Of a stretch of 23,453 nucleotides of DNA, positions 6,783 through 14,613 are shown in pieces. Numbering within the stretch: position 1 is the stretch's first letter; every line of letters starts with the position of its first letter. A program made the position numbers and the translations under genes. This DNA comes from JBQCHF01 sp051953655 (GTDB taxonomy: Bacteria > Actinomycetota > Actinomycetes > Motilibacterales > Motilibacteraceae). Under the pieces are notes generated by a model. That model saw only the letters and a program-made list of their open reading frames with translations, was not told the DNA's origin and searched no databases. The stretch lies in the NCBI GenBank assembly GCA_051953655.1, contig JBQCIO010000279.1, forward strand, positions 1 through 23,453, in the 5' to 3' direction.

Positions 6783-6788
6783 TAGGTT
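6783..6788 (+). promoter_or_regulatory. -10 element, glgM/glgA
   Basis: TAGGTT ends 7 nt before the GTG at 6796. CTGACC at 6759-6764, 18 nt upstream, is a plausible -35. No Shine-Dalgarno is present. Confidence 0.5.
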
Positions 6789-6795
6789 GACGGCC

Positions 6796-7986
6796 GTGAC
6801 CGAGCTGCGCGTCGACCTGCTGACCCGTGAGTACCCGCCGGAGGTCTACGGCGGGGCCGGCGTCCATGTGGAGTACCTGGCCCGGGACCTGCACCGGCTG
6901 GCCGACGTGCGGGTGCACTGCTTCGGCGCGCCGCGCGAGGAGGCGGGGGTGACCGCCTTCGGCGTCCCGGCCGGGCTGCAGGGCGCCAACGCGGCGCTGC
7001 AGACCATGGGCGTGGACCTCGAGATGGCCGCCGCCTGCGCCGGGGCCGACGTCGTGCACAGCCACACCTGGTACGCCAACCTGGCCGGCCACGTCGCCAA
7101 GCTGCTGCACGGCGTGCCGCACGTCGTGACCACCCACTCGCTCGAGCCGCTGCGGCCGTGGAAGGCCGAGCAGCTGGGCGGCGGGTACGCGCTGTCCTCG
7201 TGGTGCGAGCGGCAGGCGCTGGAGTCCGCCGACGCCGTCGTCGCGGTCTCGGACGGGATGCGCCGCGACGTGCTGGCCGCCTACCCCGGCGTCGACCCGG
7301 CGCGGGTGGCGGTGGTGCACAACGGCATCGACACCGAGCAGTACCGGCCCGACCCCGGCACCGACGTCCTACAGCGGATCGGAGTGGACCCGGACGCGCC
7401 GAGCGTGGTGTTCGTCGGCCGGATCACCCGGCAGAAGGGGCTGCCGTACCTGCTGCGTGCCGCCCGCTCGCTGCCGGCCGGGGTGCAGCTGGTGCTGCTG
7501 GCCGGGGCGCCGGACACCCCGGAGATCGCCGCCGAGGTGCAGGGCCTGGTGGCCGAGCTGCGCGCCGAGCGCTCCGGCGTGGTGTGGGTGGAGCAGATGC
7601 TGCCCAAGGCCGAGGTGGTGCAGGTGCTCACGCACGCCACGGTGTTCGCCTGCCCCTCGGTCTACGAGCCGATGGGCATCGTGAACCTCGAGGCGATGGC
7701 CTGCGAGGTGCCGGTGGTGGCCACGGCCACCGGCGGCATCCCCGAGGTGGTCGCCGACGGCGAGACCGGCCTGCTGGTGCCCATCGAGCAGGCCGCCGAC
7801 GGCTCGGGCACCCCGCTGGACCCGGACCGCTTCGTGGGCTCCCTCGCCGCGCGCCTCACCGAGCTGGTCGAGGACCGCGACCGGGCCCGCGCGATGGGCC
7901 TGGCCGGCCGGCGTCGCGCCGTCGAGCACTTCTCCTGGGCGGCGATCGCCGACCGGACCATGGAGGTCTACCGCTCGGTGCTGTGA
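6796..7986 (+). CDS. glgM: GT4 ADP-glucose glycosyltransferase (GlgM/GlgA)
   Basis: A 396-aa GT4-fold glycosyltransferase of the type long annotated as glycogen synthase, Corynebacterium family. In mycobacteria the equivalent (Rv1212c) is GlgM, which joins ADP-glucose and glucose-1-phosphate into alpha-maltose-1-phosphate for GlgE; that role is likely but not proved here. Visible motifs: LLTREYPPEVYGGAGVHVEYL (8-28; acceptor/glycine loop), VVHSHTWYANLAGH (86-99), VFVGRITRQKG (205-215; R209 and K214 for phosphate binding), and EPMGIVNLE (291-299; the E-x7-E pair E291/E299). Length is well below the roughly 480 aa of GT5 GlgA enzymes. I chose GTG 6796 because family proteins start at this motif and TAGGTT sits 7 nt upstream. 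It is divergent from glgC. Confidence 0.92.
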   Translation: MTELRVDLLTREYPPEVYGGAGVHVEYLARDLHRLADVRVHCFGAPREEAGVTAFGVPAGLQGANAALQTMGVDLEMAAACAGADVVHSHTWYANLAGHVAKLLHGVPHVVTTHSLEPLRPWKAEQLGGGYALSSWCERQALESADAVVAVSDGMRRDVLAAYPGVDPARVAVVHNGIDTEQYRPDPGTDVLQRIGVDPDAPSVVFVGRITRQKGLPYLLRAARSLPAGVQLVLLAGAPDTPEIAAEVQGLVAELRAERSGVVWVEQMLPKAEVVQVLTHATVFACPSVYEPMGIVNLEAMACEVPVVATATGGIPEVVADGETGLLVPIEQAADGSGTPLDPDRFVGSLAARLTELVEDRDRARAMGLAGRRRAVEHFSWAAIADRTMEVYRSVL

Positions 7987-8002
7987 CCGGGAACGTCGCC
8001 CG

Positions 8003-8088
8003 GACGATCACGGGGGCGCGATCCTTTCATGCTTCCCGCGACAGATCTGCCGCGGGAAGCATGGATCGATCACGGGGACGTGATCGTT
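8003..8088. terminator. Long nested palindrome after glgM
   Basis: Symmetric about 8045.5. The core arms CATGCTTCCCGCG (8028-8040) and CGCGGGAAGCATG (8051-8063) are perfect over 13 bp, with the palindrome CAGATCTG (8042-8049) at the centre. The outer arms CGATCACG (8005-8012) and CGTGATCG (8079-8086) are also perfect. It lies between convergent genes and probably ends both. CGATCACGGGG occurs twice (8005-8015, 8067-8077) and once in the palindrome after fabI. Confidence 0.8.
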
Positions 8089-8116
8089 CCGAACGGGGCC
8101 GGGGACGCCCCCGAGG

Positions 8117-9010
8117 TCAGGGTCGGCTGGGCTCCAGCAGCACCTGGCAGGCGGCGGCCATGGCCCGGCGGGCGGCGCGCTCGAGCGGGTCGAGGGCGCG
8201 GGAGCGCGCGTCGGCGGCCGTCGCGGTGAGCGCGCCGCCGTCGCCGCGGCGGGCGAGGTCGGCCAGCACCAGGGTGCGCCGGGCCTGGGCCAGCACCCGC
8301 TCGGCGCGGCCGGAGGTGCCCGGCGGCAGGGTGTTCTCGCCGGCGCCGTCCTCGCTGACGGCGCGCAGCACCATGAGGGCCGCCGGGTCGGCGCGGGAGA
8401 CGTCGAGCGACGATAGCTCCTCGGTGGCTTCGCGCACCGCCACCGCCAGGGCCCGCTCGGCCTCGGCCAGCGACGGGGTGTCGCCGGTGCGCGGGGGAGC
8501 GACCTCGGTCACCGACCACAGCACCACCGTGCCGGAGGACCCGAGCGCGGTGACCGCGGGCAGCAGCCCCCACGCCGCCGGCCCGGTGGCCGCGCCGGTG
8601 GCGACCACGGCCTCGCCGGCCTCCACCGCCGCCTCGGTGAACGCCGGCGGCCCGGCCAGCCCGAAGGGGTCGCCGGGCACCGGAAGGGCCAGGTGCAGGG
8701 CGCGCACGCCCATCGCGCGCAGCCGGCCCAGCGCCAGCGGCAGCGACACCTCGCCGTCCTCGCCGGGCAGGCCGACCACCCGGTGACGCACGTCGTCGCC
8801 GACGACGGCGTCGGCGGCCTCGTCCAGCGACAGCGCCCCGACCGGCGACCGGCCGCTCGACGGCGCGGGCGACGACCCGGACGACGACGCGTTCGACGAC
8901 GCGGGGCCGGCCAGCAGCGCGTTGCCCCAGGCGACCAGGCGGGCGGACCGGGGGACGGTCAGCCGTGCGGCGCGGGCAGCGGCGAGCAGGGCGTCGGGCT
9001 CGGGTGGCAC
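8117..9010 (-). CDS. Conserved-looking protein of unknown function, 297 aa
   Basis: I do not recognise a family with certainty. The product is soluble in appearance, with no signal peptide or clear membrane helix. Residues 1-35 are helical (LLAAARAARLTVPRSARLVAWGNALLAG), 36-56 are a Ser/Pro/Gly-rich linker, and an alternating alpha/beta region follows: ALHLALPVPGDPFGLAGPPA (104-122), AVEAGEAVVATGAATGPAAWGL, TVVLWSVTEV (161-170). The C-terminal half (180-297) is rich in Ala/Arg/Glu helices. The GTG start at 9010 has TACCCT 6 nt upstream. It diverges from the ABC ATPase and lies beside the NfeD-SPFH pair. In M. tuberculosis a minus-strand gene of similar length (Rv1486c) lies beside NfeD (Rv1487); homology to it is a guess needing alignment. 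Confidence 0.78.
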   Translation of the reverse strand: MPPEPDALLAAARAARLTVPRSARLVAWGNALLAGPASSNASSSGSSPAPSSGRSPVGALSLDEAADAVVGDDVRHRVVGLPGEDGEVSLPLALGRLRAMGVRALHLALPVPGDPFGLAGPPAFTEAAVEAGEAVVATGAATGPAAWGLLPAVTALGSSGTVVLWSVTEVAPPRTGDTPSLAEAERALAVAVREATEELSSLDVSRADPAALMVLRAVSEDGAGENTLPPGTSGRAERVLAQARRTLVLADLARRGDGGALTATAADARSRALDPLERAARRAMAAACQVLLEPSRP

Positions 9011-9016
9011 CCGGTC

Positions 9017-9022
9017 AGGGTA
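9017..9022 (-). promoter_or_regulatory. -10 element, 297-aa gene
   Basis: TACCCT on the minus strand ends 6 nt before the GTG at 9010; no Shine-Dalgarno is evident. Leaderless pattern. Confidence 0.45.
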
Positions 9023-9057
9023 GGAGGTGGCGCCGCGGTGCGCCCGGAGCGGCCGAG

Positions 9058-9139
9058 CGGCCCCGCCGGCGGCTCCGCCTCGGCCCCGCCGTCGGCCCCG
9101 CCGTCGGCTCCGCCTCGGCCCCGCCGTCGGCTCCGCCGA
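9058..9139. repeat. 11/12-bp tandem repeat between divergent promoters
   Basis: Seven units of CGGCYCCGCCKN lie head to tail: 12-bp CGGCCCCGCCGT-like and 11-bp CGGCTCCGCCT units alternate. A 26-bp block at 9070-9095 recurs exactly at 9105-9130. The array lies between the minus-strand 297-aa gene and the ABC gene, upstream of both -10 elements. Copy-number change could alter promoter spacing, or it may be neutral slippage. Confidence 0.8.
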
Positions 9140-9151
9140 CGAGGGCTGGCG

Positions 9152-9157
9152 TAGGTT
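9152..9157 (+). promoter_or_regulatory. -10 element, ABC ATPase gene
   Basis: TAGGTT ends 8 nt before the GTG at 9166. The same hexamer precedes glgM and the NfeD gene. Confidence 0.5.
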
Positions 9158-9165
9158 GGCCCGTC

Positions 9166-10038
<873 letters not shown>

Positions 10039-10053
10039 GCCCGCCCTCGGCTC

Positions 10054-10066
10054 GTCCCTGAGGGAC
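10054..10066 (+). other. Small hairpin after the ABC gene
   Basis: GTCCC and GGGAC flank TGA, 15 nt after the stop. A second dyad, TTCGG-TCCCC-CCGAA, is at 10094-10108. Either could weaken readthrough into the NfeD gene, which has its own promoter. Confidence 0.4.
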
Positions 10067-10124
10067 CGCTGCTCCGACTCCGTGTCGTGACCGTTCGGTC
10101 CCCCCGAAGGGTGCGTCCGCGTCG

Positions 10125-10130
10125 TAGGTT
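10125..10130 (+). promoter_or_regulatory. -10 element, NfeD-SPFH operon
   Basis: TAGGTT ends 6 nt before the ATG at 10137; leaderless pattern, no Shine-Dalgarno. Confidence 0.5.
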
Positions 10131-10136
10131 GACGGT

Positions 10137-10583
10137 ATGGACGGGGGCTACGACTGGCTGATCTGGCTCGTCGCGGCGCTGGTGCTGGCCGGGGTGGAGA
10201 TCCTCACCCTCGACCTGATCTTCATCATGCTCGCCGTCGGCGCGCTGGCCGGCGCGCTCACCGCCGTGGTCACCGACGCCGTCGTCGTGCAGGTCCTCGT
10301 GGCCGCGGCCGCCGCGGTCGGGATGCTCGGGGCCGTGCGGCCCATCGCCCTGCGCCACCTCAAGGGCTCTCGGGCCGAGCTGCGCAGCGGCGTCGCCGGC
10401 CTGGTCGGGCGCAGCGCACTGGTCCTGGAGCGGGTCGACGAGCACGGCGGGCGGATCAAGCTCGCCGGCGAGGTGTGGTCGGCCCGCAGCTACCTGCCCG
10501 GCGCGGCCATCGAGCCGGGCGCCACCGTCGACGTCGTCGAGATCGACGGCGCCACCGCTCTCGTCTACGAATCGAGGCCCTGA
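10137..10583 (+). CDS. NfeD-family membrane protein
   Basis: A 148-aa protein with three membrane helices (about 6-24, 26-44 and 48-66) followed by a soluble OB-fold domain (about 84-146) containing GEVWSARS (111-118), the family hallmark. It is the short NfeD form without the N-terminal ClpP-like protease part. NfeD proteins work with the SPFH protein encoded next to them to organise membrane microdomains and possibly quality control (family knowledge). The SPFH start codon follows its stop after a single base, so the two are cotranslated. The same pair, Rv1487-Rv1488, lies near fabG1-inhA in M. tuberculosis. Confidence 0.92.
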   Translation: MDGGYDWLIWLVAALVLAGVEILTLDLIFIMLAVGALAGALTAVVTDAVVVQVLVAAAAAVGMLGAVRPIALRHLKGSRAELRSGVAGLVGRSALVLERVDEHGGRIKLAGEVWSARSYLPGAAIEPGATVDVVEIDGATALVYESRP

Positions 10584-10584
10584 G

Positions 10585-11682
10585 TTGTCCGACGGGCAGA
10601 TCGTCACCCTCGTCGTCGCCGTCGCGATCGTGCTCATCGTGCTGGTCACGCTCGCGCGCACCGTCCGGATCATCCCGCAGGCCCGCGCCGGCATCGTGGA
10701 GCGGCTCGGGCGCTACCACCGCACCCTCAACCCCGGGCTCACCGTGCTGGTGCCGTTCGTCGACCGGCTCCGGCCGCTGCTGGACCTGCGCGAGCAGGTC
10801 GTCTCGTTCCCGCCGCAGCCGGTCATCACCGAGGACAACCTCGTGGTGGGCATCGACACGGTCATCTACTTCCAGGTGACCGACGCGAAGGCGGCCTCCT
10901 ACGAGATCGCCAACTACATCCAGGGCGTCGAGCAGCTCACCGTCACCACGCTGCGCAACGTGGTCGGCAACCTCAACCTGGAGCAGACGCTCACCTCCCG
11001 CGACCACATCAACGCCCAGCTGCGCGGCGTGCTCGACGAGGCCACCGGCAAGTGGGGCATCCGGGTGAACCGGGTGGAGATCAAGGCGATCGAGCCGCCG
11101 CCGTCGGTGCGCGACTCGATGGAGAAGCAGATGCGCGCCGAGCGCGACCGGCGCGCGACCATCCTCACCGCCGAGGGCGTCAAGCAGAGCCAGGTGCTCA
11201 CCGCCGAGGGTGAGAAGCAGGCCGCCATCCTGCGGGCCGAGGGCGAGGCGCAGGCAGCCATCCTGCGCGCCGACGGCGAGGCGCAGGCCATCCAGAAGGT
11301 CTTCGACGCCATCCACGCCGGCGACCCCGACCCCAAGCTGCTGGCCTACCAGTACCTGCAGACCCTGCCGCAGATCGCCCAGGGCTCCTCGAACAAACTG
11401 TGGATCGTGCCCAGCGAGCTCGGCGAGGCGCTCAAGGGCCTCGGCGGGGTGCTGGGCAACGTGACCGGGGCGGCGGGCGAGGCCGCATCGAACGGGGCCC
11501 AGCCCAACGGGACCGGGCCCCGGCGACGTCCCGCCCCCGAGCCGCTGGTGCAGGCGCCGCCGGTCGAGGTCGAGCACGTGGAGGTGCCGCACGTCGACGC
11601 GGCGAGCGTGGAGGAGATCGTCGAGCAGGCGCCGGTGACCGCTCCGCTCCCGCCCGACCGCCCGGAGAGCTACGACGCCTGA
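10585..11682 (+). CDS. SPFH/stomatin-family membrane protein
   Basis: A 365-aa stomatin/prohibitin-type protein. One N-terminal membrane helix (about 5-24) is followed by the SPFH domain (about 28-185), including RIIPQARAGIVERLGRYHRTLNPGL and EIKAIEPPPSVRDSMEKQM. A coiled coil follows in which an 11-residue unit is repeated four times (195-205, 206-216, 217-227, 228-238; core TAEGEKQAAIL). The tail after 290 is Pro/Glu/Val-rich and probably disordered. The start is TTG, one base after the NfeD stop, which is rare but forced by the conserved N-terminus. It should form large oligomers at the inner membrane face with NfeD. A palindrome downstream probably ends the operon. Confidence 0.93.
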   Translation: MSDGQIVTLVVAVAIVLIVLVTLARTVRIIPQARAGIVERLGRYHRTLNPGLTVLVPFVDRLRPLLDLREQVVSFPPQPVITEDNLVVGIDTVIYFQVTDAKAASYEIANYIQGVEQLTVTTLRNVVGNLNLEQTLTSRDHINAQLRGVLDEATGKWGIRVNRVEIKAIEPPPSVRDSMEKQMRAERDRRATILTAEGVKQSQVLTAEGEKQAAILRAEGEAQAAILRADGEAQAIQKVFDAIHAGDPDPKLLAYQYLQTLPQIAQGSSNKLWIVPSELGEALKGLGGVLGNVTGAAGEAASNGAQPNGTGPRRRPAPEPLVQAPPVEVEHVEVPHVDAASVEEIVEQAPVTAPLPPDRPESYDA

Positions 11683-11698
11683 CGGAGCGCGGCCGGTT

Positions 11699-11759
11699 CC
11701 CGCGGATCTTGATGCATGTTCACGCTCAGCAGGGTGCGACGAGCATCACGATCCGCGGG
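11699..11759. terminator. Bidirectional terminator palindrome, SPFH/transglycosylase
   Basis: Outer arms CCCGCGGATC (11699-11708) and GATCCGCGGG (11750-11759) are perfect over 10 bp. Inner arms GATGC (11711-11715) and GCATC (11743-11747) follow after a 2-nt mismatch on each side. The loop is 27 nt. It lies between convergent genes and has no T-run. Confidence 0.75.
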
Positions 11760-11772
11760 GCGGGCGCGCGGG

Positions 11773-12921
11773 TCAGGTGCCGGGGAGCAGACCGGGCGTG
11801 GTCGGGTCGGGCACCCCGGCCACCGACGCCGGGTCGAGCTGGGCGGCGATGCGCAGCACCATGACGACGTACCACTGGGCGTGGTTGTAGTGCCAGAGGG
11901 CGCCGGGCAGGCCGGCCGGTGAGCCGCCGCCGTTGGCGCACAGGTAGCGGGCGGCGGTGAAGATCGCGTCGGCGGGGGAGAGGATGTCGGCCCGGCCGTC
12001 GTGGTCGCCGTCGACGGCGTAGCGGGCGAAGGTGGCCGGCAGGAACTGCATCGGGCCGACGGCGCCGGCCGAGGACACCCCGGGGTTGCGGCCGTGCCCG
12101 GACTCCACCTGGCCGATGGCGGACAGGACCGTCCACGGCAGGCCGGGGCAGGTGGGCGCCGCGGCCTGGTAGAGCGCGCGGTAGGCCGACGGCGGCAGCG
12201 CGGCCCGCGCGCGGGCGGCCCGGTCCATCATCGAGCGGTCGGCGGCCAGCTGGGCCGCGCGCAGCTCGGCGGCCGCCCGCTCGGCCTCCTCCAGCGAGCG
12301 GGCCCGGGCGGAGAGCTGGTCCAGCCGGGCCTGGGCCGCGGCCAGCAGGGCCTGCAGCCGCGCGTACTGCTCCTCGACGTCGCGGGCGGTGGTCACCTGG
12401 CCGACCGCGGCGCGGGTGGTCCCGGTGGCCGCCGCGCTCAGCGCCGCCACCTGCTCCGCGGCCTGCTGCACCCGGTCGTCACCGCCGGCCACCACCCGCT
12501 GCACCGAGGACAGCCGCAGCAGCAGGTCGTGCGGCGACCGGGCCTCCAGCACGGTGACCGCGAGCCCCGCCGTGCCGCCGGACATGTAGAGGGCGCGGAC
12601 CTGCGCGCGGTGCGCGGCCTGCGCGCTGTCCAACGAGCGGCGGGCGTCGTCCGCCTCCGCCCCGGCGCTGAGCGCCCGCGAGGTGCTGCGGGCCAGCCCG
12701 TCCAGGGCGACGTCGTAGGCGGCCACCGCGGCCCGCAGCTGCGGGGACAGCGCGTCGACCTGCGCGGCTGCCTGCTGCGCCGCGCGCCGGGCCTGGTCGG
12801 CCGACTCCGCGCGCGCCAGCGGGACCGGACCGGCCAGCGCGCCGGCGGCCAGGGCGACCGGCAGCAGCACGGCGACCGCCCGCGCGCGACCGCCGCGCCG
12901 GCCTGCCGAGCGCGCTCCCAT
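11773..12921 (-). CDS. Secreted lytic transglycosylase with a coiled-coil N-region
   Basis: A 382-aa exported protein. The signal peptide has Arg-rich residues 4-14, a hydrophobic core at about 15-31 and a likely cut after ARA near 38. Residues 40-235 are predicted long Ala/Gln/Arg coiled coils. The C-terminal SLT domain begins near 245: IGQVESGHGRN holds the catalytic glutamate E273, then SSAGAVGPMQFLPATFARY (283-301), an EF-hand-like loop DGDHDGRADI (D304, D306, D308, D312), and YLCANGGG. C258 and C328 may form a disulfide. The order matches MltB/Slt35-like enzymes that cleave peptidoglycan to 1,6-anhydro ends. A coiled coil on such an enzyme suggests docking to a membrane or divisome partner. 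The ATG at 12921 has no clear Shine-Dalgarno. Confidence 0.9.
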   Translation of the reverse strand: MGARSAGRRGGRARAVAVLLPVALAAGALAGPVPLARAESADQARRAAQQAAAQVDALSPQLRAAVAAYDVALDGLARSTSRALSAGAEADDARRSLDSAQAAHRAQVRALYMSGGTAGLAVTVLEARSPHDLLLRLSSVQRVVAGGDDRVQQAAEQVAALSAAATGTTRAAVGQVTTARDVEEQYARLQALLAAAQARLDQLSARARSLEEAERAAAELRAAQLAADRSMMDRAARARAALPPSAYRALYQAAAPTCPGLPWTVLSAIGQVESGHGRNPGVSSAGAVGPMQFLPATFARYAVDGDHDGRADILSPADAIFTAARYLCANGGGSPAGLPGALWHYNHAQWYVVMVLRIAAQLDPASVAGVPDPTTPGLLPGT

Positions 12922-13022
12922 GCAGGAGTCGTCGGCGCCCGGTCGGGCCGTCTTGACCGCGCGCGGGCACGCGGTGCCGGCCTCGAGGTGCGCGGCGGGG
13001 CCGGGTGGCCGAGGGTGTGGCG

Positions 13023-14525
13023 GTGACCCGCTGGCTGTTCGCCGACCAGCTCGGCCCCGCGTTCACCGACGACGTGCCGGCCGACGAGCCGGTGCTGCTG
13101 GTCGAGGCGCGGTCGGTGTTCGCCCGCCGCCGCTTCCACCGGCAGAAGGCGCACCTGGTCCTCTCCGCGCTGCGCCACCGGGCCCGCGAGCTGGGCGACC
13201 GCGCCGTGCTCGTGCAGGCCCGCACCTACCGCGAGGCCCTGGACGGGCTGCCTCGCTCGGTCTCCGACGGGCTGTCGGTGTGCGCCCCGACGTCCTGGGC
13301 CGCGGACCGGTTCGTCCGCCGGCTGTCCGACGAGGGGCGGCTGGCGGTGCTGCCGCCGCGGGGGTTCGCGACCTCCCGGGAGGACTTCCGGCGCTGGGCC
13401 GACGGGCGCGGCCACCGGCGCCTGCTGATGGAGGACTTCTACCGCGAGGCCCGGCGCCGGCACGGGCTGCTGATGGACGGCGAGGAGCCGGCGGGCGGCA
13501 CCTGGAACCTCGACGCCGAGAACCGCCAGCCACCGCCCAAGGGCGCGCGGACGCTGCCGGTGCCCGAGCCGTGGTGGCCGCAGGAGGACGACGTCGACGA
13601 GCAGGTCCGCGCCGACCTGGACCGCTGGGAGCGCGAGGGCGACGTGACCTTCGTCGGCGTGGACGGCCCACGCCGCTTCGCCGCCACCCGGGCCGAGGCG
13701 GTGGCCGCGCTCGAGCACTTCGTGGTGGACCGGCTGCCCACCTTCGGGCCCTACGAGGACGCGATGCTCGCCGCGGACTGGGCCATGTCGCACTCGCTGC
13801 TCTCGGCGCCGATGAACCTGGGGCTGCTGCACCCGCTGGAGTGCGCCGAGCGGGCCGAGGCCGCGTACCGGGCCGGCGACGCCCCGCTGGCGTCGGTGGA
13901 GGGCTACGTCCGCCAGCTGGTCGGCTGGCGGGACTACGTCTGGCACCTCTACTGGTACCTGGGCGAGGACTACCGGCGGCGCAACGCGCTGGGGGCGACG
14001 AACCCGCTGCCGCGCTGGTTCACCGAGCTCGACGCCGACGCGGTGCAGGCCCGCTGCCTGTCCACCGTGCTGCGCGACCTGCGCGACACCGGGTGGGTGC
14101 ACCACATCCCGCGCCTGATGGTGCTGGGCAACTGGGCCCTGCAGCGCGGCTACGACCCGCAGGCGGTGACCGACTGGTTCCACCGCAGCTTCGTGGACGG
14201 CTACGACTGGGTCATGGTGCCCAACGTGGTCGGCATGAGCCAGCACGCCGACGGCGGCACGATGGCGACCAAGCCCTATGCCGCCGGCGGCTCCTACATC
14301 AACCGGATGAGCGACCTGTGCCGCGGCTGCCGGTACAAGCCCACCGTCCGGGTGGGGGAGCAGGCCTGCCCGTTCACCGCCGGCTACTGGGCCTTCCTGG
14401 ACCGGCACCGGCCCGCGTTCGAGCGCAACCACCGCATGGTGCAGGCGGTGCGCGGGCTCGACCGGCTCGCCGACCTGGACGCGCTGCGCGACCAGGAGGC
14501 CACCCGCGGCGACGACGCGCCGTAG
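13023..14525 (+). CDS. phrB: Iron-sulfur photolyase, PhrB (6-4) type
   Basis: A 500-aa member of the FeS-BCP photolyase/cryptochrome group, which uses blue light, FAD and a [4Fe-4S] cluster to repair (6-4) photoproducts in DNA. Four cysteines C345, C433, C436 and C449 have spacings 88, 3 and 13, identical to the cluster ligands of Agrobacterium PhrB (C350, C438, C441, C454). GWVHHIPRLMVLGNWAL (358-374) contains the active-site histidine pair, and WLFADQLGP at the N-terminus opens the antenna-binding domain. Flavin-domain motifs include EGYVRQLVGWRDYVW and MSQHADGGTMATKPYAAGGSYI. GTG 13023 is chosen as the start because family proteins begin just before the FADQLG motif; GTG 13005 would add six residues. 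MFS follows on the same strand. Confidence 0.94.
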   Translation: MTRWLFADQLGPAFTDDVPADEPVLLVEARSVFARRRFHRQKAHLVLSALRHRARELGDRAVLVQARTYREALDGLPRSVSDGLSVCAPTSWAADRFVRRLSDEGRLAVLPPRGFATSREDFRRWADGRGHRRLLMEDFYREARRRHGLLMDGEEPAGGTWNLDAENRQPPPKGARTLPVPEPWWPQEDDVDEQVRADLDRWEREGDVTFVGVDGPRRFAATRAEAVAALEHFVVDRLPTFGPYEDAMLAADWAMSHSLLSAPMNLGLLHPLECAERAEAAYRAGDAPLASVEGYVRQLVGWRDYVWHLYWYLGEDYRRRNALGATNPLPRWFTELDADAVQARCLSTVLRDLRDTGWVHHIPRLMVLGNWALQRGYDPQAVTDWFHRSFVDGYDWVMVPNVVGMSQHADGGTMATKPYAAGGSYINRMSDLCRGCRYKPTVRVGEQACPFTAGYWAFLDRHRPAFERNHRMVQAVRGLDRLADLDALRDQEATRGDDAP

Positions 14526-14569
14526 GACGCGGTTGGCGCCTGCCCGGACGGGTAGTGCGCTCCCTGCCT

Positions 14570-14591
14570 GGCCGGCGCGGGGGTGCCGGCC
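14570..14591 (+). other. Hairpin between phrB and the MFS gene
   Basis: GGCCGGC (14570-14576) and GCCGGCC (14585-14591) are perfect 7-bp arms around an 8-nt loop, 45 nt after the phrB stop. It may end the phrB message or shape the MFS leader, since the MFS Shine-Dalgarno GGGAGG lies at 14604-14609. Confidence 0.5.
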
Positions 14592-14613
14592 TGCGAGGGC
14601 ACCGGGAGGCGCC

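Noticed and set aside
9058..9139. Replication iterons or an origin
   Set aside because: No dnaA, rep gene, DnaA boxes or AT-rich region nearby; simple GC slippage array fits better.
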